64,000 nucleotides of DNA from Casuarius casuarius. Taxonomy: Eukaryota > Chordata > Aves > Casuariiformes > Casuariidae. Location of the stretch: positions 252,161 to 316,160 of the forward strand of contig PTFA01000316.1 of assembly GCA_003342895.1 (NCBI GenBank), in the 5' to 3' direction. This document shows positions 50,189-63,550 of this stretch, one piece after another (the first letter of the stretch is position 1; each line of letters begins with the position of its first letter). Made by a program: the position numbers and the translations under genes. Under the pieces are notes generated by a model, which searched no databases, was not told the DNA's origin, and saw only the letters and a list, made by a program, of their open reading frames with translations.

Positions 50189-51107
50189 ACAGAATCACAG
50201 AGTGGTTGAGGTTGGCAGGGAGATCATCTAGTCCAACCCCCACTGCTCAGGCAGGGTCACCTAGAGCAGGCTGCCCGGGACCTTGTCCAGTCGGGTCTTG
50301 AGACTCCACAACCTCTCTGGGCCACCTCTTCCAGTGCTCAGTCACCCGCACAGGAAAAAAGTTTTTCCTCACGTTCAGGCAGAACTTCAGTGTTTAAGTT
50401 TGTGCCTGTTGCCTCTAATCCTGTCACTGGGCACCACTGAGAGGAGTCTGGCCCCATCCTCTCTACACCCTCCCTGCAGATCCTTATACACATTGATAAG
50501 ATCCCCTCTGAGCCTTCTCTTCTCCAGGGTCAACAGTCCTAGCTCTTTCAGCCCTTCCTCATAGGAGAGATGCTCCAGTCCCTTGATCATCTTAGTGGCA
50601 CTTTGCTGGACTCGCTCCAGTGGCTCCATGTCTCTGTTGCACTGGGGAGCCCAGAACTGGACACCTCCCTCCACCTGCTGGCAATGCTTTTCCTGATGCA
50701 GTCTAGGATACCATTGGCCTTTGCCATGAGGGTGCATGGCTTGCCCATGGTCAACTTTTTGTCTACCAGAACACATAGGTCCTTCTCTGCAAAGCTGCTT
50801 TCCAGCTGGTTGGTCTCACCAGCCTGTACTGGTGCATGGGGTTATTTCTCCCCAGCTGCAGGACTTTGCGCTTCCCTTTGTTGAACTTCAAGAGATTCCT
50901 CTCTGCCCATTTCTCCAGCCTCTTGGGGTCCCTTTGGTGTATCACAACCATCTGGTGTGTCAGCGACGCTTCCCAGTTGTGTGTCATCTGCAGACTTGCT
51001 GAGGGTGCATTCCATCCCTTCATGCAGGTTGCTACTGAAGGTGTTAAACAGTTCTGGCCCTAGCATTGACCCCTGGGGGTCACCACTAGTAACTGGCCTC
51101 CAGCTGC
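50189..51107 (-). mobile_element. CR1 LINE retrotransposon, 5'-truncated, antisense to CTNND2
   Basis: The plus strand reads the reverse of a CR1 3' end. The tail acagaatcacagag at 50189 is the complement of the typical ATTCTGTG-type CR1 terminus, followed by the complement of the ggttggactagatgatctc signature. The element therefore lies on the minus strand with its 3' end at 50189, and its 5' truncation is at about 51107, where similarity to the reverse transcriptase ends. About 0.92 kb remains: the end of the reverse transcriptase region, the C-terminal part of ORF2 and the 3' untranslated region. Frames are broken, so it is inactive. CR1 is the dominant LINE of birds and is also abundant in turtles and crocodilians; this is the main clue to the host. 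It is the only transposable element recognised in the window. Confidence 0.95.
50330..51107 (-). pseudogene. CR1 ORF2 remnant (reverse transcriptase C-terminal part), frameshifted
   Basis: Minus-strand frames give [20 protein letters not shown] near the 5' end, then a SADD version of the usual FADD metal-binding motif of the polymerase active site, [23 protein letters not shown], and further on MEPLERVQQSATKMIKGLEH and LEKRRLRGDLINVYKDLQGG. These are characteristic CR1 ORF2 segments. They fall in several frames, so at least two frameshifts have occurred. Another one-base loss near 50390 moves the last segment (NVRKNFFPVRVTEHW-like) out of frame. The product would have been the endonuclease/reverse transcriptase used for retrotransposition; this copy lacks the endonuclease and most of the polymerase and cannot be functional. 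Confidence 0.93.
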
Positions 51108-54100
51108 ATGCTGAAATACCATAGAACTTCTGGAAAATAACTGACCCTTTCTAGTTTGTCCTTCTTGCTGTAATCTGATTTACCTGAACGGAGGCTCATG
51201 ATATCCCCCTGGTGGAGCCGCACTACAAGGTGCCTTTTTACAAGCTCCACAAAGTTGCAAAAGAAGGGGCATTCAATTTCTTGGAAACTTTTGTTTTTCA
51301 ATTTCTCTTAATCTAGGGGAAAAAAACATGCCTTCTGCAGAACCTCAGTCATAAGAATTCTGTGTCTAGTCAGATGTCGAAGACATTGTAGTTACCAGCT
51401 TGTAAAACTGTAGATTTAATAATGAGTTATGTTTGACTTTGTTTGTGGACCTGTCTTGAATATGCTTGGTGCTCTATACTCTCCCAAGGGAATAGTGTTG
51501 CTGTTTGCGTGGGTGTGCCAGGGAGGAGGGGTTATTCTGTTTTCAGAACCTGTGTGTGTGGCTTTGATACACACACCTGCTTTGGTTTTGAGAAGCTCAA
51601 AGGGGTGCAGCGTTAGTGGTGGAGGAGGAGGGACCGTGGCTGGTTGAGAACAAGGTTTGGACACATGCAACTTGGGGTAAGCACTAGATTCGTGATGGCA
51701 TGAGGTTTAGGGAAGAACCTTCTGAGTGCAGCGAGCATCCCTGAATGCTGGAATGTTAATGGACCTTGGTAATCCAGTGTTTTATTACCTCCTGCTGGTA
51801 GATTAATTGCTTCTTTTCCGTTCTGACCTTGTCGTTTCTCTGGACCTCTTTGACCTTGGGACTGCATTGATGCAAGTTTTTCTGAAGCAAACCATACATG
51901 TCAGCTTGCAGCTTCAGGTAGTAAAGAAAGTAGCTCTCTGCAGCTAACTCGAGATGCAGGCAGGAGGCGTTTTACCTGTCACCTTTCTTAGCAGCATCAA
52001 TTCTCTGGGTGCATTTCACAACCTTTGTATTGCTCAGTTATCCTAACAATTTGCCAATGTTTTATCAAGTATCAGCAGGAAAAGCACAGGGGCTGTCTTG
52101 CTCAGTGTATAGCTGAGGTGTAGGATGCAGTTGTCTGAAATCCATCACAAACCCTTTTAAAAAAAAGTCATTAACAATATAAAAATCTACAAGACTTTTG
52201 TTGACTTCAACCTTCCGGAAAGTTAGTGTGGTCATCATTAGGTATGATACAGTGCCAGCAGCAGAAGTAACTATCTCCCTGCTCCCGATAGCTATTGGTT
52301 AGTTTATTTTAATATTTAAATAAAGCTTGCAGTAAAAACTTGCTGTTCCTAAGTTGAGACTTTGATAAATCCATATACAAAGGAATTGTAAGAGCAATGA
52401 TAAAGAGAAGATTTTAACTGAAAACAGAACTTGCTATTCCAGCTTTTGAAATACCACCTTAATAGAAATATTAAAAATGGTGTTGATATTCCATCTTTTT
52501 AAAAATTTTATGAATCTTTTTACTAAATTTAAGAACTATACGGGGTGCTATTATTTCCTGTTTAAATACTGATATCTCAGTGTTTGGAAATAGTGTAGTA
52601 CAATTGCATATTGAGTTCTGTAGAAAAGTATTAGTTTTTTATTTGAAACTAAACGCGTTCAAGAGAAGTGCTTTAGAAAGTTCGTATTTCTTTTTAGAGT
52701 ACTTATTTCTTTATTGAGCAGTTTTATATTGTTATTTGCTATGATTTGTCAAATCTTTAACCCATTAAAATGACTCAAAGACAAATATGCACAGTAAGGT
52801 GCATCAGCTTTGCAGCTGATAAGCAGTTCATAAGTTGATCAGCAGTTCATCTGTGGAAAAATCTACAGATTTGTCCAAAGATGACAGCACATAACTGTTG
52901 CTGTTAACAATCACATAATACAAAGGGAGAAATACTGTCATGGTTGGTATTCTGATAACTTTAATTTCTGAGACTGAGAATGGTTATATATATTTTTTAA
53001 ATGAAAATATTTTACTCATCTGCTGGAATCTTTGTTTCCCTGATACCTTATGCAGAGAATGGCAGTTACTCCCTAGTAGTTAGAACTCGCCAAATCTTAC
53101 AATTCAGGCAGCTTCATGATATTTCTAGATTGCCACTTAGCTGTTTTGTGACTTTGGCCAAGTTATGTCAGTTTTCTTCTACTGTTTGCCATATCTTCCT
53201 TGACTTGTTTGATTGAACTACAATGTGTTTTGGGCAAGAGGTTTCTCTTGTTACATATGAGCTTATTGTTCAGTACAGTAGTGTTCTAGTCCTGATTGCA
53301 TCTGCAGTATGCAAATAAGCTGTTTGTTTTTAAAGATAGACTTGTATTAATACTTGCAGATTCGGAACTGTTGGTAGAGCATGAAAGAGGCTGAATTAAG
53401 TCCTCCTCACCAGATGACTAGCGTAACTATTTGAGAGCATGTTAATGTTTGGGTTATACTAACAGTGAATTCAGTGGGAAAAATACGTTATTTCATCGGA
53501 GGCAGCATTAGGGAGAAAATCTATTGCTCAAAGAGTCTTCTTAATTTGTAAATGCAGAAAAGAGTCATCGTACTTGAAGAAGGAGGCATAATTCTTTATT
53601 TTGTAGCAAGTTTGGTTTGTTGATGCACTGTTGAACCTCTAAAATGTTGTCTCAGTTTTTAGGGTTTTTTTCTTTGAATACAGATTGAACCAAGTAGAAA
53701 GTGAAGCAGCTCATGCAGAAATTTGGACGTAATCATAATAGGTTGAATTTTCGGCTGATCCTGAAGGATACTAGACTTTGGTGGAGCTGCTCAGCTGTTT
53801 GAGGAATCAGTCTCAAAGCTGCTGGGTTAAAGAGCATTTTGAAAATGTGGACCATGCAGAATTTAATTCTGTAATGGTCATATGAACTTCCTAGATAATT
53901 GCAGTAGTTATAAATAAAATGTATAATTGGGATTCTTGGCAGACTTCCTGGTAAGGGGGACAACAGAATTACTTGCAGTAGCTGTGCCAATGGCAAGCCA
54001 GTTTGAAAAGTGCTTGATGGGAACATGCGCAAATAGAATATTACACTTAAACACATACGTATGTTGAATAATTTGGAAGTAAATATAAATATGGCAGAAG

Positions 54101-55222
54101 CTGATTTAAAGGATGGAAACTGAAGAAACTATTCCTTTCCTCTAGACAACCTGTATTAAAATTTAAGTAACTTTGTGTCTTTTTCCTCATTTTTGTCCTT
54201 TTGTTTGTATCACATACTGCTTTATATCTAGGCTTTCCATTATAAAAATATTTAGTGTTTCTTTATGCAACAAAGTCCCTGTCAAGGCAATGAGTGTGGT
54301 AGCAATTTTCTGCAGGCATGGTGACATAATTTGAGCAGCACAAAGCAATAGAGTTCTACCCACATCCAGGAGTTTAATCTTTAGCGAGTATCAGCAAGGG
54401 ATGTGATAGATGCATCTTTGATTGTTTTTCTAAACATTTAAATAGCATGTTAACACTTTATGATATAGGCCAGACCTTTGTTAAGTGTCACTAGAGTAGT
54501 TGGTTACTTCTTGCTTCCCCATGGCAATCCTTGGGAATCTTGCAAACAGACCACAGAACTGAAGTACCTAAGTTACTAGTGTGACAAAATGATTCAAGTG
54601 TCAAGACTAATTATAGCTGGAAATATACACATCTCTTTTAATATAATAATATAAAATATTATTTAATAGTAGAATAAAAATATTTTAATAACATTCCAGC
54701 TGATCTTGTTGTTTAAAAAGATATATCCTTAAATTTTTTTTTCGTAAGATATGTTTAATTTATTCATCCTCAAAGGATTAAGGGTATAGGAGGTCTTAGT
54801 AAAATAATTTTTACACAGTCGATGTGTAAAAATGGCAAAATGCTGATAAGGCACAACTGCTTTATTGTGCTTCTAGTGAAGCAGCAAAAAGATCAGATTT
54901 CATATGACTATGTTTATTCATCGAGTATAACTTATTTCATATGTAGATCTTAAGATATGAACACAACACATGAATCTAGTTGTGACTCTGCGTCTCCCTT
55001 CTTCTCTCCCATTCCTGATTCTGCTGTGGGCCACTTTGATGCAGGGTATTCCTGGATCTCATAGCTCTGTGTAAGGAAAAAAAAAAAGTTTTAATTGGCC
55101 TTTCAGGATAGCTATCTCTCCAGAATATGTAGTTAGTTTCCTTGGAATAAATGAGGTTTTGGAGTAGATGCAGGCAGCTGGATGATGCAAGTAAGGTGAT
55201 TAACCTGAGCTGCTGATTCCGT

Positions 55223-55228
55223 TGCATG
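55223..55228 (+). promoter_or_regulatory. CTNND2: TGCATG motif upstream of exon 55385
   Basis: An exact TGCATG, the high-affinity RBFOX splicing-factor site, lies about 157 bp before the exon. Upstream sites are usually associated with exon repression. A single hexamer can occur by chance. Confidence 0.35.
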
Positions 55229-55359
55229 CTGTTTCTCTTTGTATATTGAAAATATATATATTTATTTGATTTTTGTTGTTGTTGTTTTTGACGTGCTACT
55301 TTAAAGTAAGCTTTTCGTAAGTCAGATTCTGTATTTCACACTTTTTCCCTCACTCTTAA

Positions 55360-55590
<231 letters not shown>

Positions 55591-55595
55591 TAACT

Positions 55596-55601
55596 TGCAT
55601 G
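55596..55601 (+). promoter_or_regulatory. CTNND2: TGCATG motif 17 bp downstream of exon donor (candidate RBFOX site)
   Basis: An exact TGCATG lies within 20 bp of the donor of the 195-nt symmetric exon. RBFOX proteins binding just downstream of an exon generally promote its inclusion in neurons and muscle. CTNND2 is a neuronal gene, so the placement is suggestive. Conservation has not been checked. Confidence 0.45.
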
Positions 55602-55682
55602 ACTGTCTTTTTATGAGCTATATCTTGTTCTTTAGTACTAATTCTTCTTCTCTTTCTGATGTGCTAAACAAAATGTGTTATG

Positions 55683-55688
55683 TGCATG
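55683..55688 (+). promoter_or_regulatory. CTNND2: Second downstream TGCATG motif
   Basis: A second exact TGCATG lies about 104 bp after the donor. Together with the copy at 55596 it makes two within 110 bp downstream of the symmetric exon, the spacing range where RBFOX enhancers commonly act. Confidence 0.4.
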
Positions 55689-57604
55689 CCAGTCAAACAG
55701 GATACCTTACGCACATGGCAGTTATCAATAGAACCCTAAAAGCACGCGCAAAATGTAGAAATACTTAATGTTGTGCTATATATACACCGTAGGTTAAGCT
55801 GGTTTGGGGAGGAGACTTACTTTTAAGGAGAGAGAATGTTTTTGTTAATCTTGCATATTATCTGCAAGAAAAATCTAGCTGCTCTGAAAAAACTTGTAGG
55901 TTTTTTGCTCACAAAGGTGTCTTGCGTGTCGCAAAAGAACTGCAAAGTTCCTTCCACATGAAGTTGAAGAGTTGTTTATTTGCTCCTTAAAGTCAGTCAT
56001 ATGTAGAGAAAATATTCTTCTGCTGTCATACAGAGGTCCACTTAAGTATACACATATAAAATTGAACTGTGGCATGGAGAAAAGCTGTTAGCACCAGTGA
56101 TTTATTCATAAAATAGTAATAATTGTCCATGAAATGCATTGGTGCACAAGTCCTGCTTGCAGAATGTCCTCTCAACCAAATGAAATACAGCTGTATGTTG
56201 CTACCCACAAATAGATCACAAATCAACAGGGACATTTATGGTATTTAGTGCACAGAATAATTAGAGTACATAAATGCCACAGACAAAATAACCTAAAGCA
56301 GATGTAGAAAGAACTTGCCTTAGGAATTGTAAGTATTTCTGGTGTTTTACCATTGCTGCAGTGATTGAATATTGATGCTTCTTTCCATTCCCAAATCCCT
56401 CCCATTTTCACCAAAAGAACTGAAGAAAAACAATTGAACTTTTTGGAGCAAGAATCTGCTTTCTTTTAAAAGTTTATTTTTTTCTTTTAAAAATATTTTC
56501 TCCAAGGGCAAAGCTGGCAGTTTTTGCGTCTCCAAAATTACTATTGCTTATTGGAAATTTTGGGTGTTCAGAGTGCAAGAGAAAATCCTTAAAAAGAAAT
56601 TATTCACATAATTGTGTAGTTAAATACCTGTAACAGCTATGGAATTTTAAAGAATACCATTTCTGTTGCTTTCCAGTGAAAAAACTACCATGGTGTATGT
56701 TTTGCATTGAGTCATATGGGTATATATGACAAAAGATGGTGATACCTTGCAGGAAGGGGACAAGACTTCTGTCTAAAACATTGAGCAGCGGGGGCGGTGA
56801 TAATGAATGAAGCAACTGTTTATACAGAACTTCAATCCTCATGTTCAGCATGTAGCTTTGTGTTTCCTATACCATCCATTCTTCCCCAGTCATGTCCTGA
56901 GGAGAGTTTCTTGTTTTGCTTACAAAATATCCTTTGGTTCTCTCCGCTGAAGTAGCAGGCTGGCTTGTAACTGTTGCGCAGTTATTTTCATAACACCTCC
57001 ATATGTAAGGAAAGCCTGTAAACACAGATAATTATAGTGAATGAAACTGGGCCACAGGATGTTAGTGGGTAATACCTGAGGAAGGTTTTTCAGAGGAAGA
57101 TTTACAGAAGACGACGCTGGTTTAGGTAGTGTAGATGGTCTTGACAAAGTTGAATTGTGCTTTGCCATGTTGGAGAGACAGATTTGAGTGTTGCTCCAGA
57201 CTCATTTTGAAGAACGGCTACCCCATGAGCCTGGCTTCCTTTTGGGATGATTCTCACTGCTGTCAACCTTGTGGAGAACGAGCCTGATGAGCTATCCATG
57301 CTCAGCACAGGAGTCTTGAAGTGGCCTGGACTTGACTGTATCTGCCTCTGCCACAAATGTCTGAAGGAATGTATTTCTTAAAATGAAGGAGACAATACAG
57401 TTTTTCTCAAACTAACATAGTAAATGGGAGTCCAAATTAAGCTTGGCACATCTAACTCTTGATTTCTTTGTTGGGTTGTCTGAGTGCTTTTTAATGTGGG
57501 ACTGAGTAGCTGTCTGTTTTGACTACTTGTATAGGATTTGAGGGATGTGGATTGCTGTGTACTCCCTGAAGATATATGTGCCAAGGGTTCATGTCTTGTA
57601 TGTC

Positions 57605-57618
57605 GTGTGTGTGTGTGT
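57605..57618 (+). repeat. (GT)7 microsatellite
   Basis: Seven perfect GT units followed by tgggg. This is ordinary simple sequence. Confidence 0.85.
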
Positions 57619-58279
57619 TGGGGCAGAGGAGGACAAGGAGAAGAGCACACGAGACTTCTTTAGTGTGCTTCTCTATAGAACATAGTTCACATTCTCTTGG
57701 CAAAACACTATCTTTAATTTTGGGGGGCATGTTTGCCAACACCTGGTGAAATCTTGAGAATTTGTGGATATTTATAGCGCACTTCTGTGCCCTTTTGCTA
57801 AACGATAAGCTAATGTCACTCAAAGAAACTGGCAAAATATTTTATTGATATACTTTGGTGTACTAACATAGCTAAATGAGTCATAGGAGTACAGAAAGGC
57901 AAACTTAGTCTGAGGACTTATGCCCCTGACAAAGTCCAGATTTTTTTCTCTGCCGCTGACAATAACCATTTGAAACAAAAATCATGCTAGTTATACTTGC
58001 AAGACATTTGTTTTGTACAGTATTTTAAAAGAGAAAGCACTTCCAGAATTTGAAAATTTCATTAATTTGGAAGGTTAAGTGACTCTCAGGATGGAAATGC
58101 TTCTTCAGTTTTAAAACAGACATCACCTCTTGCTCTTTTTTGAACTTCAGAGTACTTATTACATTGAGGAATGTTTATACACCTAAGGATAAAGCCCACT
58201 CAGAGTTTCTCATCACCTAGCTGAAGCAACATTCAGTGAGCAGAGTTTTAGAATTTCTCTACGAGCTGAGAAAAGTTCC

Positions 58280-58305
58280 TTTTTTTTTTTTTTTTTTTTT
58301 TTTTT
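58280..58305 (+). repeat. 26-T homopolymer
   Basis: An uninterrupted T-run followed by acggcgacc. On the minus strand it would be an A-tail, but no retroposed body is recognised downstream of it on the plus strand. Confidence 0.92.
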
Positions 58306-59329
58306 ACGGCGACCACCTTTTTTTAAGTTTTTTGTTTTCCCTATATTTTACTAATGGATGAAATGCATGACCATAGTAAGGGCTACGTACTGCAGAACGT
58401 ATAAAATAAGAGGAGCTTACAAAACATATTCCTTACTGGCATATCTTTAGATAGGGGCAGGATGAATTCTTCATCACCTTGTGGTTTAAATTATGATGGG
58501 GTGTACTATTGTTATTCTGTCCAAGCTAAGAATAATCTTTCAAAGTTGACAGAAATAGCTGCATAGGGTTCTTTGGTTTGTGGTTTTTAGCAGATCAAGT
58601 TGAGATTAGCAGTCTCTTTTGTTCTTCCAAGGGTAGTGCCTTCTCTTTTATAAAAAAGTAGCAGTCTAAACTTTTGCACTAAAACTAGCAGTATACATAC
58701 AGTTAATAATGGTAGACTTAAACTTATTTGATGTGACTTTTACATGTGCACCACTGGAATTTGAAGTGTTGTTACTCAACAGAGGGGAAGGATTTCCTTC
58801 CAGCCAGAAGGGGCAGAGAAATATAAATAGGTTTTCTTTGGCTCAGTTGTTTTATTTGTGGAATTAGAAGTTTGGACTGGGGATCTAGTCCAGTTTAACT
58901 TAATTATTGGCACTTAATTAATGTTAAACATGAAGCAAGTCCAAGGTGGCAGGATCTCGCTATTTTACAAGCCTGGGATTTCCATAACTTCCATGAACAG
59001 AAAGCAACTTCCCTCAAGGTCTGAGCTGTTGTTCTTGACCTACAGCACAGGAACACAAGTATGGCAGCAGTGGTGCTTGTGAAATGAGTTGCTATGGCGC
59101 TGTGGAAGCTGGCAGCGCTGGGTTTGGAAGTTTGTAATGACACTTGTGTTCATCAAGGTGTCTTGATGAAAGAGAAGAGCCCTTTTCTGTAAGAAGATGT
59201 GATTTTTTGGGGGGAGGGGGGGAATAAAAGCATTGAGAGCTTTGAAAGAATGCTGTCCCTAAATGAATGGACGAGGTTATAAATAGGAGTTCTGTGCTTA
59301 TTTTAAACCCCCCCCCAAAGTGGGCCTGA

Positions 59330-62170
59330 GACTTTATCAATTGAAAAAAAAGTGCTACTGCTTAAAAATGGGGCAGGCATTGGTGAGCTGTGTGTGCTTA
59401 GGCCTCAGAACCTGCAGAGTCCTTGTGCTTTAGAGAACGCTGATGTGTTCCAGGGGCTGCAGGTGAGTATCTTTGTCCTGGACCTCACACAAGTGGCATG
59501 GAAGAACCAGCCATGGAGGAATGAACCTGTCCTCATCTCTGTGAAGGACAGCTGCATCTCGCTGGCACCAAGGGAACCTGACAGCCTTGAAGGAAGCTTA
59601 AGTACTGCCTCGGGATGTGCAGGATAATGATTGTCTCTGCCTGCTGGCCCCCCAGAAAGTCACTACGAGGAACACCTCATGATGCAGCTCAGCCACGGGA
59701 AGTCCAGCAGCTATGGTTATGCTGTCAGTTGGCACTAGTTTTGAGTGCTGGCTGCGCAGGCTGGAAGCACCTGATGAGGGAGACAGGGTATGCAAGGCCC
59801 TTTGAGAACTCCTGTGTGCTTATCCGAAGAGAGAGGGAGAAAGGGGTGGGGGAACAGGTTGAGAGAAGGGAGAGTGGGGTTTGCGGTTGAGCAGGTGTGG
59901 TACTGCTGATCTTGAAAAGAGCACCCCAAACCAAAAGATTTATTGGAAGTAAACAGTGAAAGGAAAGCAGTCAAAATTTGCATTGCCTCTGGACAGTGCA
60001 CAGGACGTGAAGAGTTTACCAGGCGTGTCTTGAAATGGGTCCTGGGGGCTGCGGGAGGGGAGGGGAGGAGCACTCTCGCAGCATTTCTCTTCGCTTCCTC
60101 AGAAGTTGCCCCATGTCCCTGTGTGCACATACAGTTGCTAGGCCGTCCTGCAGCTCCTCCTGTGGCATCCTCCTTCAGATCAGGTCTCACTGAGCTTGTT
60201 TGGGCCAGCGCTCAGTGCTCCCACCTGTGCACCACTTCTGAAACTATCTTTTAGTAAAAGCTGCGCTGCTGCGAGCTGTGCCACCTCCTGGGTGCCAGGG
60301 TGGAGAATGCTAATCAAAGAAAAGAGGCTTGTAAAATTTATGATGGCAGGCGCAAAACAGAAATGTGACTTTTTTGTAAGTTGGATTTCTGTGCAGCAGG
60401 AGAGTGCTGTCAGGAGAGTGCGGTGTAGGGAATCTGTACTGTGGTTGCCATGGTGAGTTAAGTGGGCTCCTTTCCTTAGAGAGAAGAGTTATCTCTTATA
60501 GGTTGGTCCTGACTGTGTCTACCAAGAGGGTTACAACTCCGTAGCAGTAACTAGGCAAAAAAGTCCGTATTGGAAGTGCTTTCAGTGGTTCATGTTTACC
60601 TTCGACACTGAGTGAAGGGCATAGGGGGGAAATACAGCAAGAAATGGCTTTTCTGGCCTGTTGCTGCTGGCTGTAGTTTCTGTTCAAGTGCTTGTGAGTG
60701 GCAGGAAATATTCTGTATTTTATTGTCCTGTGACCAACACAGGAAAAACCCCGGAAAGTGAGCAATACTGTTATCTTTCTGGAAAGATGCTATCCTCCTC
60801 TTCTGCACCTTCCTTCCTTTTGCTGTTCCATCCTTCACTGGCTGAATGAGAGGAACCTGCACCTAGGAATGACGTATGTCAAACACTGCTCTTAGTTATT
60901 TATAACATTGTCTTTCTCACGTAAATCTTGTTTTTGTGGGGTAGGGATAGTGTTGACTCTCAAATGACAGTCTTTCTTCTGTGATAGCCTGGAAGCCTTT
61001 CTGAATAAAGTGCAGCTTAGCTCTACGGACGTGTTCCTTTCTGTCGATGTGTGCTGGGGAGAGGCTAGACATGGCATTGGAGAGAAGAGGCTCGAGGCTG
61101 TCACGCCTGTGTTTGCTGCCTCATACCTGCTGCTGTTGGCCATGACTTTTGCTGTCCTGGAGGTTAAGCAAGGTCTGAGGGGAAGATTTACCAGAAAACT
61201 GATGTTTCTTTTCTTGTCACCGAGTTAGTTGTTTTCTCGTGACGTGGCCAGGGTGTTTCTCTTTTCTGCCTCCTTGCTTCGCTTTGAGGCACCTGTGGTG
61301 CCAGGTCAAGGCCCTGGATGGGAGCTGAAGAAAGGGCAGGAGAAGGGAAGCTCCTGAATCTCTTTTTTTTTTTTTTTTCTGCTGTAGACAGCCTTACAAA
61401 ATCGGTTTGGCCTTACAAAATCGGTTCTACTGCTTTTTGTATTGGTTTGTTGCTTGGGGGCACGCACGTGGCCCTGACCCTCCTCTCTCTCTTTCCTGGT
61501 TTGTGCTGCTCAAGTGAAGCAGGGCAATGCTCAATCCTAGCTCTTCTATTCTCCTACTGCCTCAGAAGCACGACGCGTCTGTGCACGCCCTGTTTGCAGT
61601 GCCACGTTCCCATGCTGCTCGGCTGCACAGGCTAGGGGTCCTCTTTCCGTAAGAAATGGAGCTGTGCTTCCAGTCCATTTAAACTTCTCTCTATTGACCT
61701 GACAACATTGTGGAACTGGTGCTGGAAAGCTGCTGCGGTTGGTAGCTCCTTGCTTCGGCCTTGCGTTTTTTCTGCTGCTGGCACTGTGGTGCCAGAGACC
61801 TTTGCTTGCTCTGGGAAGGAGAGTTTCTCTGCCGACAGAAGACTGTTTTATCACCTTAGGAGATGGCAGTCTGTGGCAACTGTAACTGCTGAATCGATGC
61901 AAGTCAAACTTTGTCAGCTGAGAACTTTACAGCAAGGTCAAAGTACATTAAATGGAGTGCTTGATGCCGCTTCCAGAATCCAAGTGTGTCTGGTCTGCTC
62001 TGCTCTGTTTTTGGTGCTGGTTCAACTTACATGTTCAACTTTTTCGTGTCTGATTCTCAAAATATAAACATGTCTTTTAGCTCCTTTGTTGTGCCTTGCA
62101 AAAGGCGCACAGGGCTCACAAAGGACGCAACACTTGATCCAGAGTGCATCATTTTGACAAGACTGTAAAT
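59330..62170. other. GC-richer intronic block of unknown nature
   Basis: Base composition shifts visibly from AT-rich to balanced or GC-richer over about 2.8 kb, and many short open frames appear on both strands (none above about 150 codons). None resembles a family I know, and no element ends, LTR-like borders or tails were seen. It may be an old degraded repeat, a small isochore fluctuation, or a cluster of regulatory sequence. Composition was judged by eye. Confidence 0.4.
61391..61427 (+). repeat. About 19-bp tandem duplication, two copies
   Basis: gccttacaaaatcggttt is followed, after one base, by gccttacaaaatcggttc. The copies are nearly identical, so the duplication is probably recent. 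Confidence 0.92.
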
Positions 62171-63495
62171 ATTTCTTTTCATAGGTAATAAAGTATTTGA
62201 TGTTTTTAGAAATCATCATTATTTCAAGGTGAAGAGTTTTTAAGATTACAAAGTTGTTTTTTTTTTTTATATGTATTTGGAAATGTGCTCATATAAAGAC
62301 AGTTAGACACCTTTATCCTGTAAAATAGGGTGATTTATTCTTCTTTGGAGGATAAGTAAGCCTGCTTTATTGTAATCCTGTGACATTGCAAATTGGCAGT
62401 GTTTTTCTGTGTCTGCTTTTAGAGATAAATTATTCCTTTAAACATTTTAATTCATGTTTGTTTAATCTTTTTCATTTTTATTGCATGTGAAGTAGCTAAT
62501 AACAGTATTCAAATGATACTAGGATATGAGAAAGTTTTTAAACTTTGCTTTGAGAGATACCTTTTTGATAGTCATTTACAGTACCTTATTACCAAGTAGC
62601 CCTTTGTTATCTAAGTTGTTATCTTTAACCATTTCAAACCAGTGAGATTGTATAAAACCCAAATGTATTAAAAAAATTTAGAAAATTAACATAGAATTCT
62701 TCTGTTAAAATGGGACTATGTAAAAATGACCATGTGGGATTCCAATTTGGTTGTCTTGGTGAGTTCCATATAGTGAACTTGGTTCACAGCAGGTATTTCT
62801 ACAGCTGCAAGGCCAGCAAATGTATCTCACCTCAGCTCTTAGAATCAAACCCAGAATTTCGGTCTTGCCCATCACCAATGACAGGTTTCACAGAGCAATT
62901 TGTATCCCAAAGTTATTCCACTGCTGTCTCAGTTTTTATGAGTAAGAACTACTTCTCAGCATAGAAGGGGATTTGGAATTTAGTTAACCGTCACTGATAG
63001 TTCTATGGACTTCAGGCTTAATGCAGAAAAGGAATTTAAAAGGGGTTAATAGGGAAAAGATTTTTTTTTTCCCTCTTTTAGGTGATTAAATGCATCCTCA
63101 AATTCTTACAATGAGCAATCATTTTGAGTAAGTTGGTATAGTTTTTACTTAATCCGCTGCCCGAACAGCATCTAGCTATGAACGAAAAACTACCTTTCAC
63201 AAGTTAATTCCTGTGCTACAAATATCTGATTTGGAAACAAAAAGGAGAACTTAGTTTCAAGTATGTTTTTCTTTAATTGGGGTTTCAAATTGTCACTTTA
63301 AACAAAAAGTAAGAGTGATAGAAATATCAGCTTTGACCTACCCTATTTGCATTAAACTCTTTGTCTGTTACATTGCTTCTCAAATCTTTATTTAGGTTCT
63401 GTTCGGTCCTAAAGTGCAATAGCTGGGTTATAAATGCTGAATATCACTCCTCGCTGCTTAGGTTGTGTTGTTTTCGTTTTGTTTCCCTCTCTCTC

Positions 63496-63550
63496 TTTTT
63501 TGTTTTGTTTTGTTTTGTTTTGTTTGTTTGTTTGTTGGTTTGGTTTGGTT
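63496..63550 (+). repeat. Compound (TTTTG)/(TTTG)/(GGTTT) simple repeat
   Basis: About four TTTTG units change to TTTG units and then to ggttt units across about 55 bp. The gradual change of unit length is typical of slippage. Confidence 0.9.

Noticed and set aside
51108..51301. Possible further 5' extension of the CR1 element
   Set aside because: Minus-strand translation stops resembling CR1 reverse transcriptase immediately upstream of the SWRPVTSG segment, so the truncation point is placed at about 51107.
58280..58305. T-run as the tail of an antisense processed pseudogene
   Set aside because: No reading frame or known RNA body adjoins it on the expected side and no target-site duplication was seen.
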